NCBI GenBank assembly: GCA_037176705.1
Contig: CM073887.1
Span: 23,067,501 to 23,131,500, forward strand
DNA length: 64,000 bases
Source: Molossus alvarezi
Lineage: Eukaryota; Chordata; Mammalia; Chiroptera; Molossidae
Reading direction: 5' to 3'
Of this stretch, positions 1 to 10,810 are shown one piece after another. The notes under the pieces were generated by a model. That model made no database searches. It saw nothing but the letters and a program-made list of their open reading frames with translations, and had not been told where the DNA came from. The first letter of the stretch is position 1. The number at the start of each line of letters is the position of its first letter. Position numbers and translations under genes: made by a program.

Positions 1-690
1 ACACCATTAGCACTGTTTGCTTGTTCACCTTGGGCAAAAATGCACTCAGGCCAACATGATGTCGGTGCTTTCAGAATAGTAGACCGCTTTGCCAGCTAAC
101 ACTTTGGTGGCAACTCTTAGTTATGTGGCCAGTAACAAAAATTTTATTGACCCTTTATTCTCAAGTGTTCTTGTTTGCATCTGACCCACAGATTTGGCTT
201 GCATTTGCTTTTTGTTTGGTGTACTACTTGCCAATAAAGGCTCACATTTTCATACTGCTTCAGTGCTGACAGTATTTACTTAAGCACATATCTATTTTTT
301 GTGCCTCCTTATGTAAATGCATCCTCTGTGCCTAGCAGTAACATCAAGATTTACGAGAGAACAATCTTTTGAACTTTTTGTTAGTTCGTGTGTACTTTTT
401 GTTAAATAAGACTCCGGGAAAAAGACCTTTCCGTGTTTGTGCAGAAGTCTCGCTGTGTTCTCTGTCTGTGTGAATCTCAGTGAATCTGTCTGTGACCAAG
501 TCATAACTTCGTACCTGAATCAGTGACAGTCATCTGTGTGAGCCCTGGCCAACCAATCACGCCCTACCCCCGAACGGAATTATTGTCCCCCAGAGGGATT
601 TAAATAATATCTAAGGCGTTTTGACAGAGATGCACTTCCTTTAGCATTAAGCCTTCTATTATTTTTTTAAAATAAATCATCCAGTCTTAA
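1..690. other. Unassigned sequence, no gene seen
   Basis: I recognise no repeat family or exon here. The stretch is AT-rich. A minus-strand open frame at 292-504 has no family resemblance and no splice signals, so I treat it as chance. Confidence 0.4.
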
Positions 691-707
691 GCTGGAGTCA
701 TGTTATT

Positions 708-975
708 TTTTTTAAAATATATTTTTATTGATTTTTTTATCCTCACCTGAGGACATTTTTTCATTTTTTGTTCAGATAGAGTAGGAGGGAGAGAGAAGAA
801 GAGAGAGAGAGAGAAACATCGACGTGAAAGGGACACATCAAGTGGCTGCCACCCACATGACCCAACCAGGGCCGGGGACAAACTGCAACCGAGGTACATG
901 CCCTTAGCGGGAACCAAACCCGGGTCTCTCTGGACTGCAGGCTGACGCTCTAACTGCTGAGCCAAACCGGCCAGG
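708..975 (-). repeat. VES-type SINE, capped-tail form
   Basis: Full-length copy read on the minus strand. The tRNA-like head ends at 975 with the usual CCCTGGCCGG start, the B box (GGTTTGGTTCC type) is near 920, and the body is C/T-rich. The 3' end carries the GTCCTCAGGTGAGGAT motif before the A-rich tail. A perfect 17 bp TSD (gctggagtcatgttatt) flanks it at 691-707 and 976-992, which proves retrotransposition and fixes both ends. Open frames crossing it are SINE translations. Confidence 0.93.
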
Positions 976-1444
976 GCTGGAGTCATGTTATTATGTAATG
1001 TATTTAAGGGTATGGATCTTCTGCTCCTCACTTGTCTGATTATTGTGCTGTTTCCTGCGAGGGGTGTTAAGGGAAAGAGAATTACTCCTTTGTCTGAGGT
1101 AGTGACATCTTGGGACATGATTTTCCGGTGGCTCCAGGAAGTCTTAGGTATGGTGGCAGTAATGTGCTCAAGTCACCTGTGCTCACTGGATGAGCACGGA
1201 AATGCTGTCAGGTAATGAAAAGTTAATGGAGAATTAATGCCTTGTACAATAACCCCATACCGTTTTAAATAATGACCTACTCAAGTTCAGGCAACACGTG
1301 TTAAAATATTCTAACTGGAGTTGAACAATATGAAACTGGTAAAAAAAAAACGGGGCGGGTGGTGATGATAAAGGATTTAGGACTAACCATTTAGCTGTGA
1401 AGTAAATAGGCTGCTTTGCACGACAGGATTCCTGATCTTCTGTT

Positions 1445-1545
1445 AAAGAGGAAGCTGATGTGGAGAGAGGTTAGGTATGTGTTCCGAGTCATGCAGGTAA
1501 TCGGTGACAGGGATCTGAACCCAGGCCTCTGGCAGCACAGCTGGT
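1445..1545 (-). repeat. MIR fragment
   Basis: Matches the antisense MIR core: a gaggaagctga segment, a gagaggtta segment, then gggatctgaacccaggcctctgg. Old and diverged. Confidence 0.6.
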
Positions 1546-1804
1546 GACCTTCACCCCTCGGCAGTGTTGCCTGTGCCCTGGGAGGAAGGCCTGCTGTGGC
1601 CTAACAGGTAAATACAAAGTGAGACAAATTCAGATTGAACAGAAATTAATAAATTACTTGAGTTTTTATTGAACCAGCAATCATTTAGTAATAATTTATC
1701 AAGGGCCTAGCATGAATAAAACATTATGCTGTGTGCCAGAGAGGATATCAAGATCACCAACTGTCAGAGCTTGTAAATATATATAAAAATAACTTTTATA
1801 CAAG

Positions 1805-1893
1805 GCAGAACTCATTCACTTGGCAGGCATTTATTTGGCATCTGTAGTATGCCAGGACTGGGCTGGACACTGTCATTTATCTACTTGTCAATT
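1805..1893 (-). repeat. Old L2/MIR 3' fragment
   Basis: A gcatttatttggcatctgtagtatgccaggactgg-like sequence resembles the antisense L2/MIR terminus (tttattgagcacctactatgtgccaggcactg). It is interrupted downstream by two SINEs. Confidence 0.45.
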
Positions 1894-1906
1894 CATCCTA
1901 AACTTT

Positions 1907-2101
1907 GTTTTTTTCTTTACTGATTTTTTAGAGAGAGAGGAAGGGAGAGGGAGAGAGAGATAGAAATATCCATGTGAGAGAACATCAACTGTCGCCTCCT
2001 GCATGCCCCCCCCCCCCACTGGGGATTTGGCCCACAACCTGGGCATGTGCCCCGACCGGGAATCAAATTGGTGACCTCTTGGTGCATGGGTCGACGCTTA
2101 A
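1907..2101 (-). repeat. VES-type SINE, plain-tail form, 5'-shortened
   Basis: Plain-tail form: TTTATTGATTTTTTAGAGAGAGAGG at the tail side and CCTCCTGCATGCCCC in the body. The tRNA-like head stops at gcatgggtcgacgctta, so about 25 bp of the 5' end is missing. A run of about 11 Cs lies at 2006-2018. It is bounded by cctaaacttt at 1897-1906 and again at 2102-2111. Confidence 0.88.
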
Positions 2102-2111
2102 CCTAAACTTT

Positions 2112-2163
2112 TTTTTTAATCCTCACCCAAGGATACTTTTCCATTTATCTTCAGATAGAATAG

Positions 2164-2202
<39 letters not shown>

Positions 2203-2361
2203 TGATGCAAGAGAGACATGTTGCTTGGCTGCCTCCCACACGACCGCAGCCAGGGCCGGGGAAGACACACAATCGAGGTACGTGCCCTTGGCCAAAATCG
2301 AACCTGGGCCTCTCTGGTCTGCAGGCCGACGCTCTAACTGCTGAGCCAAACTGGCCAGGAC
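2112..2361 (-). repeat. VES-type SINE, capped-tail form
   Basis: Full-length copy beginning with an expanded T-run, then aatcctcacccaagg, a pure (GA)n run near 2167-2200, and the head ending ccaaactggccagg. The 10 bp word cctaaacttt flanks it at 2102-2111 and 2365-2374. It sits directly against the preceding SINE, at the same target word. Confidence 0.92.
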
Positions 2362-2364
2362 CAT

Positions 2365-3600
2365 CCTAAACTTTTGATCACCTACTATGTGCCAGGCAGT
2401 GTTCTAGATACTGGGAATATAACAAAGCAGACAAGGTCTGGATTCTCAGTGAGGGTTCGTTTTAGTGGGAAGGAGACAGACAATAAGCAAGCAGGTAAGA
2501 CCTGCTCTGCAGAGAATTAAAATAGGAAGGTGTGCAGAGTAACGGGTGGCTCTATTAGATTGCAAAGGTAAGTAAGACTCCATCTTTGCCCTGGAGGAGA
2601 CAGATCTGTAAACAGTTAACTGCAGAATGATTCAGCGTGTGCAATGATTGATGTGTGAAGGGCCTTGCATATCCTCATGCGAGAACTGAGAGATGACTAG
2701 AGGCAATCTGCTGATTGTGGAACAATCTGAAATAGGGGCTAGACTGGGCAGAGACTGATGACAGGATATGGTAATTACTCTGGAAGTGCAGCTCTAGCTA
2801 GACAAGTGCAGGGGGAGAAGGAAGTGTTACTTCTCACTGAGAGATGTGGAAAGGCTTCCTGAGTGAGATGACATTTAAACTTAGTGTTCAAACATGCAGA
2901 AATGAAAGGGAGGGCATCTTGTAGTTTTATTTCCATGAACAAAAGAGGGAAGACCGGCCTATTTTGGGAGTGGCTAGACTTATGAACTGGCTGGAGCATA
3001 TGCTGTCGGGGAGAGAAGGCCTTGGCGAGTAGGCGTGACAAACCGGGTCATTTCCGGTAAGCAGAGGGAAGCTGCTGAAGGTAGACTGATGTAATCACAG
3101 CCTTAGGAATATTATCCTTGCAGTAGTATGTAACATAAACTGGAGTGGGGAGAGAGGTGGCTAAGAGATCATTCAGGAGCTGTTGTGATGGCCCTGACCT
3201 ATTAGGGAGCTGATTCAGGGCTGGACTAGAGATCATGTTCTGATTCTGCAGGTGGACATAGTAAGGCAGATACTGATCAGATGTGGGGAGTTGGTGAGAG
3301 GAAGGAGGGAAATCAGTTCCCAGAATGTAAACCTAGATTACTGAGAAGGTTTCTATGATAAACTAGGAATGGCAGAAGGAACAATGTGTTTGAGAAGATA
3401 GGTTACTTAGGAACTTGTGAAGCTAATGTGGTGGGGACCATGAGGTAGAAGTGTCAGATAAGTAAATGAAAATAAGAGTTTAGCTCTGGGTTTGAATATG
3501 TAGATTGGGATAATTAAGCAGGTCCAGTTGTAGGATAGATAACTTTGGCCAGGGACTGATTTACCTTCTCAAAGAAAGGAGGCGAGGATGGAAACTTAGA
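2365..3600 (-). repeat. L2 LINE 3' portion
   Basis: Antisense L2 signatures occur in order: atcacctactatgtgccaggcag, ggagacagacaataagcaag, gaaggcttcctgagtgag..gtgacattt, a block like the L2 aaggccctgaggcgg word near 3010-3035, and ggactagagatcatg near 3225. It is diverged and probably has small indels. The minus-strand open frames at 2775-3041 and 3048-3236 lie inside it and are not genes. Confidence 0.6.
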
Positions 3601-3626
3601 AACATTGTAATTTTGGCTATTTATTT

Positions 3627-3872
3627 ATTTTTAAAATCCTCACCTGAGGACATTTTTCCATGCATCCTCAGATAGAGTGGGAGGAAGGGATAGAGAGAGA
3701 GAGAGAGAGAAACACATATGCAAGAGAGACACATTGATTGGTTGCCCCCCGCACGACCCTGACCAGGGACCAAACTGCAACCAAGGCACGTGCCCTTGAC
3801 CAGAATTGAACCACAGTGACTTCTTGGGCCATGGTCTGACGTTCTAACTGCTGAGCCAAACTGGCCAGGGCT
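3627..3872 (-). repeat. VES-type SINE, capped-tail form
   Basis: Contains tcctcacctgaggacattttt at the tail side and gagccaaactggccagggc at the head. TSD ggctatttattt lies at 3615-3626 and 3873-3884. Confidence 0.92.
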
Positions 3873-3884
3873 GGCTATTTATTT

Positions 3885-4356
3885 TTATTTGTGTCCTTGT
3901 ACTTTAGTGCTAATATTCTCTTAATGAAACCATGCTGTTGGACTTTCAGCCATTCACTCCCAGCTCAATTCATGATGTTGCTTGAAAAATTGTGCACCTG
4001 GGCCATATTATCTTGTCTCTATTGAAGAGTTCAGTTTTAATCAAGGACAACATAAACAACTTTGTGACCTCGTTTGCTATTGGGATGTTATTGGGAAAAT
4101 TTCCCATCACATCTTTATTGTCTCCTAGAGCCGCCCTTTCATAGTAAGTGATAGTGCACAGCTTTGCTTCCCTGGAGGTGTGCAAATGTTTGTACCTCAT
4201 GGAAAATCATTTAACTAATCACGTTTACTTTTTTTTTTTACCTTGGCGCTAGGAAGCACAGGATCCAACTCCATACTCAACTGTAGTAACTGTGTAGGAC
4301 TCAAACAGATCTCCATATTGGAGATCTATTCCAATATTTCTTATCCCAGCCACACA
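3885..4356. other. Unassigned sequence
   Basis: No repeat or exon recognised. A 76-codon minus-strand open frame at 3970-4200 has no clear splice context or family resemblance. Confidence 0.35.
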
Positions 4357-4365
4357 CTTCATTTT

Positions 4366-4586
4366 CTTTCTTTACTTTTCGTTTTTGTTCAGATAGAGTA
4401 GAAAGGAGTGAGAGAGAGAGAGAAACATCGATGTGAAAGGGACACATTGAGTGGTTGCCACCCACACGACCCAACCAGGACCAGGGACAACTGCAACCTA
4501 GGTACTTGCCCTTAGCAGGAAACCGAACCCGGGTCTCTCTGGACCACAGGCTGATGCTCTAACCACTGAGAAAAACTGCCCAGGGC
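4366..4586 (-). repeat. VES-type SINE, lacking the capped 3' end
   Basis: Body and head are intact (gttcagatagagtag; aaaactgcccagggc), but the aatcctcacctgagg block normally next to the tail is gone and T-rich sequence joins directly. An imperfect TSD of the form c(a)cttcatttt lies near 4355-4365 and 4590-4600. Confidence 0.85.
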
Positions 4587-4600
4587 ACAGCCTTCATTTT

Positions 4601-5526
4601 TTTCTGTGATTTATACTTTCCTTGGTCATGATTTTTAATTGTCTTCCTTAATACACACATTTCTCATAAGCCACATACAGAATGAGATGAGGGCTAAATA
4701 AATAATGCCACTATGCCATTTACTATATGAATGAGATATACTTAGAATGTTATAGATCAGTACATAAATACAAGGACATATTTTAAATTTGTATGTTCTT
4801 TGTTTTCTATGAACTTTGTCTTCGTCAATAGTTTTTAGGCAAATGGTACATATAATCACAGACCATAAAACTAACTGAAAAATGATGCAGTAATGATAGC
4901 CAAGCTCATGAGTAAACATCCACATTGACTCAGTCCACTCTGCCTCTCGATCAGTTAGTTATTCTTTCCCAGGTATACAAATCTTTACAATAGGAATTGG
5001 AATTTTTTTGTTAGTCATTCATAAATTTTAATAGTTGGTCCATTTGGAAAATTGGAGTGGGTATTAATAATGGCCTGGGACAGGTCACTGGAATTTGAGC
5101 AATATGATCTATTTATGGTAATGCTTTTATTTGTTATCAATGTTTGCAAACCCTGTCCCAGAAGACCGTGTGGTATTGGTGGTCATTCACTGTTGAGCAA
5201 TGAATAGGTCACCAGTTAGGTAAAAAGAATTGACCTCTCACTGCCAATCATTCTGTTGTCTAAAGAAAGATATATATTTTTTTATTCTGTAGAGGGAAAC
5301 TTTTCCTTTCAGTGACCACTTGAGGAACCAGACTCCTTTATAACAAAAATCTTTTAAATTAAAATAGCCAAATAATTAAAGAGAGATCTGTGATTATTGA
5401 ATTTGCCTTACATAGCCTTCAGCAGAAAATTTCCCCAGTTGTAAATTTGACAAAGTGTGATCCTTCTCTCAAACCACTCAATTATTATAAAGTGGGAAGA
5501 CTGCAAACCTGTGCCAATATTGATTT
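4601..5526. other. Unassigned sequence
   Basis: AT-rich, with no recognised repeat. The 96-codon minus-strand open frame at 4635-4925 is rich in Ile/Tyr/Cys, as expected for AT-rich non-coding DNA, and I do not call it. Confidence 0.35.
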
Positions 5527-5536
5527 AAGTGGTACA

Positions 5537-5776
5537 GCACTAGCTGGTTTTCTCAGTGGTTAGAGAGTCAGCCTGCGGACCAATGAGTCACCTATTTGAT
5601 CCCAGTCAAGGGCATGTACCTCAGTTGCGGTTTGCCCTGGCCCTGCTTGGGGTCGTGTGGGAGGCAGCCAGTTGATAGTCCCTCTCTAGTCCATGTTATT
5701 CTCTCTCCCTCTCTCCCACTCTCTTTGAAGATAAATAGAAAAATGTCCTTGGGTGGGGATTAAAAAAATTTTTTTT
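5537..5776 (+). repeat. VES-type SINE, capped-tail form
   Basis: Plus-strand copy starting gcactagctggttttctcag and ending gtccttgggtggggatt plus an A/T-rich tail. The flanking words aagtggtaca (5527-5536) and aaatggtaca (about 5777-5786) are a near-perfect TSD. Confidence 0.88.
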
Positions 5777-5880
5777 AAATGGTACAAAAAATGTAAATTC
5801 AAATGAATATAAAATGAGGTAGTTTTAGGAACTTTGTTTTAAAAACAGTAATTCTTAGATGTAAGTCAGCTTTGTTTCAG

Positions 5881-6040
5881 ACTGATGACCTACTTCCTGT
5901 TTATATGAAGTGTCAAATATTGACCTCAAAATATCTCTGTGATTCAGTTTGCATAAGGAGAGATAAATTTAGGCAATCAGCAGTGGCATTTGCTTATTTC
6001 GATCCATCTCATTGCCCCCAAAGAAATGCAGTTGTTCTAG
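5881..6040 (+). other. Candidate exon, 160 nt (weak)
   Basis: The acceptor is cagctttgtttcag ending at 5880 and the donor is CTAG followed by gtgagg at 6041. One frame is open across all 53 codons (starts in phase 0, leaves one base), beginning TDDLLPVYMKCQ and containing AFAYFDPSHCPQRNAVVL. I do not recognise the peptide and it has no clear domain. The sequence does not belong to a repeat I know. Its exit phase is compatible with the entry phase of the candidate at 37653, but two such matches can arise by chance. It could simply be intronic sequence. Confidence 0.15.
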
Positions 6041-7180
6041 GTGAGGCAGTAATGCTCAGGATCTTCTCTGCGACTGGAGTTTGCGGTCACGGCACAGCTG
6101 AGGCTTGCTCTTCCGCCTGTTTCCATGTGGAATTTCTTGGTTTTCATTAGCGCTTGTCAGCTCTCCTCAAACTTCTCACTGTTCATCGTAAGAAAATATC
6201 CTTAGGATTTCTATTACATTTAACAGAATCTTCTATCAGGAACCATAGGTTGCATTGCTTTCTGATCTCAGTATCAAAAATAGTTGTTCTTTCTCTGAGC
6301 AACTGGTTTATTTTTACCCAGTGGACACTGAATCTTGTAACAGATCATGTTCCCCTCTACACGTTGGCTGCAGCAAAGCTTCGGGTCCCTGCCCCTCCTT
6401 TTTCTCCCTCCTCCCCCTTAGCAGTGTCTACAGAACCTCTCTTCTGGCTCTCATTCTACCTTGTGGCTACAGTGATTGGTACTTATCTTTATCCTACTAG
6501 TTTTCAAAGCTCGTTGAAGATAAGGATTCTACTACTTTTTAAAAATATTCTTTACAGTGCTATCACAGTGCCTTGAATACATTTGGCAATCAAATAATAG
6601 CTGAATTGTGTATTATAAGGTCATTAAAAAATAGCTTCATGTTAGGCTCTCCCTAGTGATACAGATAAGGAGAAGGAAATATGTAGTATGCCAGTGAAAG
6701 TTGTGAAATATGCTGAGGGTCAGAGGGACTGTATGTTGGAATATACAGCACAACAAATTGGGATACTCCTATGAATGACAAAAGAACACTGAATATAGGA
6801 GCCACCATGTACTATTTTCTTCTTTGTGTTGTATCTAAATATACTGCTATATCACAGATGGCAGCCTGGCTGGCATCTCCTAACTTTGCTTCAATAAGAA
6901 AGATCAGTTCTCTCCTCTCATAGAAAAAAGATAAGGAGTTTGTTAGGAGAGGAACAATTTAATCAGTGAAGGTTTAGAAGTTGCTTTGAGATCTCTGCAT
7001 ACAAACAGTGTAGAAACAACTACTATGTAATGCAGATTACATCACCTCTAAAATGGTTGTGAGCTGTAGCCATGATCCATGTATTCAGCTCTTATTATGT
7101 ATGATTAAATTCCAGTGCAACCAAAGAATACGGACAGACCCATGCAGTGAATTGTAATAGTAGGTACTGCACAGTCAAAA
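6041..7180. other. Unassigned sequence
   Basis: No repeat recognised. The 140-codon plus-strand frame at 6154-6576 is C/T-rich and overlaps another open frame at 6255-6500, with no splice or start context. I do not call either. Confidence 0.35.
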
Positions 7181-7192
7181 CTCTTTAATAGG

Positions 7193-7414
7193 CCCGGCCA
7201 GTGTGGCTCAGTGGTTGAGCGTCGACCCATGTACCAAGAGGTCGCCAGTTCGATCCCTGGTCAGGGCACATGCCCCGGTTGTGGACCCAATCCCCAGTGG
7301 AGGTGGAGCATGCAGGAGGGGACCAATGGATGTTCTCTTTTGTTGATGTTTCTATCTCTCTCTCCCTCTCTTTTTCTCTCTCTAAAATCAAGAAAAAAAC
7401 TAAAAACAAAAAAC
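7193..7414 (+). repeat. VES-type SINE, plain-tail form
   Basis: The head is cccggccagtgtggctcagtgg, the B box is agttcgatccc and the body contains aatccccagtgg. TSD ctctttaatagg is exact at 7181-7192 and 7415-7426. Confidence 0.94.
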
Positions 7415-7426
7415 CTCTTTAATAGG

Positions 7427-8301
7427 AAAATCCATTGAGATGCAAATGAATCTAGTTAACTGCTGGTTAAAGATCATCAGGTACATAGTAACAGTTTATA
7501 ATTAAATTTACAAAATCTATATTTGGTGTGTTGAGAAATGAAAACTTTGTTTTTTAAAAAGTTTAAAAAATTGATTATATTTTATCTGTTACCATCTGTT
7601 ACCGGTAAGCATCATAGTTCTAATAGTAAAACCTGAAATTTTAGATGCTTAGAAAAATACTAATCAGAGAAAACTTTTTTTCCTTGTCTTTCTCTCCCCT
7701 CCCCTCCCAGGAAAATCAAATCATAAGATTTGTTTAATTAAAAACAAAACCAAAAACCCTACCTTACCAGAATTTTGTTAAAAATAATTTTTTGCTTTAG
7801 GTCTTGAAAGAGTGTCTTTGAAAGTAGTGTGTAGTTGAAAACATATTTTTAAGGACCCTTTAGTGAATTAGTGAAATACCAATTATTCAGCATAGTGCTG
7901 ATTATATTACCTAGTTTCAAATTTTCTTTACTTCTAAAGCATGTTTTCTTCAAATGAAACTTAAATAGTTGCATTTTTCGGAAGGGGATGCCATACTTCA
8001 AAAGCACTGACTGCCTCACAGGGTTGTAAGGATTAAACGAGTTTGTTCTTCATGACCCAGATTTAGAAAAGGGTCCAGCACCAAGTGCTATGGAGGTGTT
8101 TGCTGTTTTTACTACTGCCGTTAGATGGCGAAGCGATTTATTTATGCAGTAAGAAAATAATTTTCATTGCCTCCAAAGGGTTTGAAGCTCATTTGAAGTG
8201 ACTGAAAGAGCTTCTGATGTTAAGTTAGGAGGAAAGCTAGAGCGTTCTGGAACTTCCCTTCTGCCCCCAGAGCTGCTGAACTCTAAAATGCCCCAACTTA
8301 C
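7427..8301. other. Unassigned sequence with a possible MIR trace
   Basis: Mostly AT-rich and unassigned. At 8005-8100 the order ctcacagggttgtaaggattaaa..gggtccagcacc resembles a plus-strand MIR 3' half, but only weakly. Confidence 0.3.
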
Positions 8302-8407
8302 ATTCCGTGGGCTTCCATTTCCTCCTTGTAAGATGACAGTTCCATGGTGATGGGTCTCTGATGTTGCTTCAAGCCACAAAAATTCCATGATTCTTTGATT
8401 TTATCTT
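8302..8407 (-). other. Candidate exon, 106 nt (weak)
   Basis: On the minus strand the acceptor ends gttcgacag (8408) and the donor is GGAAT followed by gtaagttgg (8301 downward), a close match to consensus. One frame is open over 34 codons (enters in phase 1, exits in phase 2) and reads DKIKESWNFCGLKQHQRPIT then MELSSYKEEMEAHG, hydrophilic and coding-like in composition. It contains an ATG in good Kozak context (catcaccATGG). The polypyrimidine tract is poor. An open stretch of this length is not rare by chance and I recognise no protein. Confidence 0.2.
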
Positions 8408-8599
8408 CTGTCGAACAAGATGGTTGAGGTTATTTGTGTCAAATTCCTTGATGTGGAGTGGTGGGATTTTAGAAGTGGAAGGGGCATTAACCAAACATCT
8501 ACTCTTTGGGGGAACTCGTTCTTTCTTTTAGCTTTAGTTTTTTTGTTTTTGGTAGTTTAGTATCAGTCTTTATTTTTTCTTTTATTTTGTATCTTTTTT

Positions 8600-8788
8600 C
8601 CAAACTACTTTTTATATACTTAGAAATATTTATTATGTTCATTGTTTCTGTCTCCCTACTTGAATATAAGCGTCACAAGGGCAGGGATCTTTACCTTTTT
8701 GTTTTGATTTGTTTTGTTCAGGGGCCTAGTACATAGTAGGTGCCAGGTAGGGGCTCAGTAAATATTATTGGATAAATGAATGAATCCT
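8600..8788 (+). repeat. L2 LINE 3' end
   Basis: Shows the sense L2 terminus in order: ctccctacttgaatataagcgtcacaagggcagggat, then ggcctagtacatagtaggtgcc, then ctcagtaaatattattggataaatgaatgaatc. This is one of the clearest L2 matches in the window. Confidence 0.8.
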
Positions 8789-8808
8789 CAATTGCCTAGT
8801 GGACATTT

Positions 8809-9028
8809 AAAAAAAAAATTGTTCTTCTTCTGTATCAATTTTAGAGAGAGAGGAAGGGAGAAGGAGAGACAGAAACATCTATGAGAGAGAACATCGATTG
8901 GCTGCCTCCTGCATGCCCCCCACTGGGGATTGGGCCCACATCCTGGGCATGTGCCTTGACCAGGAATCGAACTGGTGACCTCTTGGTGCATGGGTTGACA
9001 CTCAACCACAGAGCCACATCGGCCAGGC
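8809..9028 (-). repeat. VES-type SINE, plain-tail form
   Basis: Minus-strand copy with ttttagagagagaggaaggg at the tail side and gagccacatcggccaggc at the head. Exact 14 bp TSD cctagtggacattt at 8795-8808 and 9029-9042. Confidence 0.94.
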
Positions 9029-9042
9029 CCTAGTGGACATTT

Positions 9043-9940
9043 CTATTAATTGATCACTTACGATTTTCTTCTAAAACAACTCCCTTTCATGATTTTCTTA
9101 TTTCCATCAATGAAACTGCTTTCATGTTACCCAGAGCAGAATCTCAGAGGAGTTGGCAGCCATACCCGAGACAGAGCAAATAGATAATTTTCAACGGGAT
9201 TTAGATAATCACTGCCACCAAGGATCTATGTGCAGAAACAGTGACATGTTCATACAACGTAGGTGGACCCAAATCTTCCCAAATGGAACCTTCTGAGCCA
9301 GAACTGCCCAGAAAATTACTCAGAGTGACCAAAACTTATTAAAGTCATAGCTTCTGCTGGGTTAATACTTCTGATGTGCTTCCTTGTCATGTTAGTTCCA
9401 TCAGAGATTCCTTGTTGCTTCTAAAGGAAGTCCCAACTCTGCAGCTTGGCATCCAGTGAAACCACACAAAACTTTCAAGTTCTAGATCACAGTTCTCTCC
9501 CTAGCTGAGGCCTTTCCTTAGTGACTCCTAAAGCATTTTCATTCCTGCGTTAAAGTCCCTCTATTTGCACTGTGGTGGTGTTCATCGCGTGGTAAAGTTT
9601 TTCTTCTTTTGCACCCATCCAAATCCGTCTTTTTTAATCCACCAGGGAAGCTCTCAGTCCTTATTTGCGTGAGGCCATCTGTATCATGTTTTTGGGCTCC
9701 CGAATGTTATATTATTCTTAAATATTCAGTTTCCATATTTATTGCTCTTCCTACTTTATGATTACCTTTTTGAGGGAAGGGACTAATGGAATAATGGAGT
9801 TGGGGGTTAAGGAATGAATCACAAATCATAGCTAGAGCAAAACCTGTTAAACCAGAACAAAATTGACTTAATGTAAGTGCATAACCTAGTCTGTGATGAA
9901 GTTCTCAAGGGCTTCAGAAAATGCCAAGATTGAGTCCTCC
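9043..9940. other. Unassigned, possible old L2 at 9410-9800
   Basis: Phrases such as gtcccaactctgcagcttggcatcc and tttttgagggaagggactaatgg loosely resemble sense L2 3' sequence. The match is too diverged to be sure. No exon seen. Confidence 0.3.
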
Positions 9941-9943
9941 CTA

Positions 9944-9964
9944 CTTTTTTTTTTTTTTTTTTTT
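9944..9964. repeat. Poly(T) tract
   Basis: Uninterrupted T-run of about 20 bases. It could be the relic of a minus-strand retroposon tail, but I see no element attached to it. Confidence 0.8.
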
Positions 9965-10003
9965 GGCATTAAAATGTCCTTTTTAAAATTTAAATTATAG
10001 TCC

Positions 10004-10165
10004 CTGGCCAGGTAGCTCAGTTGGTTAGAACATTGTCCCAGTACACCAAGGTTGCGGGTTTGATCTAGTCAGGGCACATACAAGAATTAGCCAATGAATG
10101 CATAAATAAGTGGAAAAACAAATCAGTGTTTCTCTTTCTCAAATCAATAAATAAAAATAAGAAAA
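10004..10165 (+). repeat. Second, divergent tRNA-derived SINE
   Basis: The head is ccctggccaggtagctcagttgg with a B-box-like gggtttgatct. It then diverges from the VES body: gggcacatacaagaattagccaatgaatgcataaataagtgg, then tttctctttctcaaatcaataaataaa. The different body shows a separate SINE lineage sharing a related head. No clear TSD. Confidence 0.75.
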
Positions 10166-10482
10166 ATTAAATGATGGTAATATCTAGTAATAGTAATGGC
10201 TTCAAATTATCTTTAACTGGAAAAATAGAAAATTGTCAATTGACTTGTGTGTGTGTGTGTATTTGATTTTACTGGTTTGTGGAATCAAAATGTCTAGGAA
10301 AGACAAGTCTTGCTTGCTGCTCATCACGGGAGTATACATACTCTATCCCTTCATCTGCTGGTCATTCTTCTCCCTGCTTATTAGCACAGTATTCACTTTT
10401 CAGGGTCTCAGATATTCGCTTAAGAATCTCATGCTGTGGTTTGACTCTGGTTATCTAGCCTGGGAATGCATAAAAGTTATCT

Positions 10483-10580
10483 TTTTTTTTTTTTGGTACA
10501 TGCCCCTAGCAGGAACTGAACCCTGGACTCTCTGGTCCGCAGACCAATGCTCCACCCGCTGAGCCAAACCAGCCAGAGCG
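10483..10580 (-). repeat. Short SINE: tRNA-like head plus poly(A) only
   Basis: A T-run of about 12 joins directly to ggtacatgcccctagcagg and then runs through the head to gagccaaaccagccagagc. The entire C/T-rich VES body is absent. Near-exact TSD aaagttatct (10473-10482) and aaagttacct (10581-10590), so it inserted in this short form. The copy at 60811-60908 has the same break. Confidence 0.85.
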
Positions 10581-10752
10581 AAAGTTACCTTCTAAATAGC
10601 AAGAGTTTCCTTCCATTTCTTGAACTTCAAATAACATGTTTTCTTGTTTACTGCAAAGTAATCTAGACAATGGCATTTCATGCCCTTTCTAAGTAAATCA
10701 ACTTTATTCATGTCATCAAAAGAGAAAATTTTATGGCTTTCTAATTTTTCAG

Positions 10753-10810
10753 GCTGATTGAAAAACTCAGTGAAGATGCAAAAGACATGAATTTCTTCAG
10801 TTTCTTTTAA
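10753..10810 (+). other. Possible 3'-terminal exon fragment (weak)
   Basis: A strong acceptor (ggctttctaatttttcag) is followed by an 18-codon frame, LIEKLSEDAKDMNFFSFF, ending in TAA at 10808-10810. It is too short to separate from chance. No polyadenylation signal is evident close by. Confidence 0.1.

Noticed and set aside
6154..6576. 140-codon plus-strand open frame
   Set aside because: Overlaps a second open frame in another phase within C/T-rich DNA; no start or splice support.
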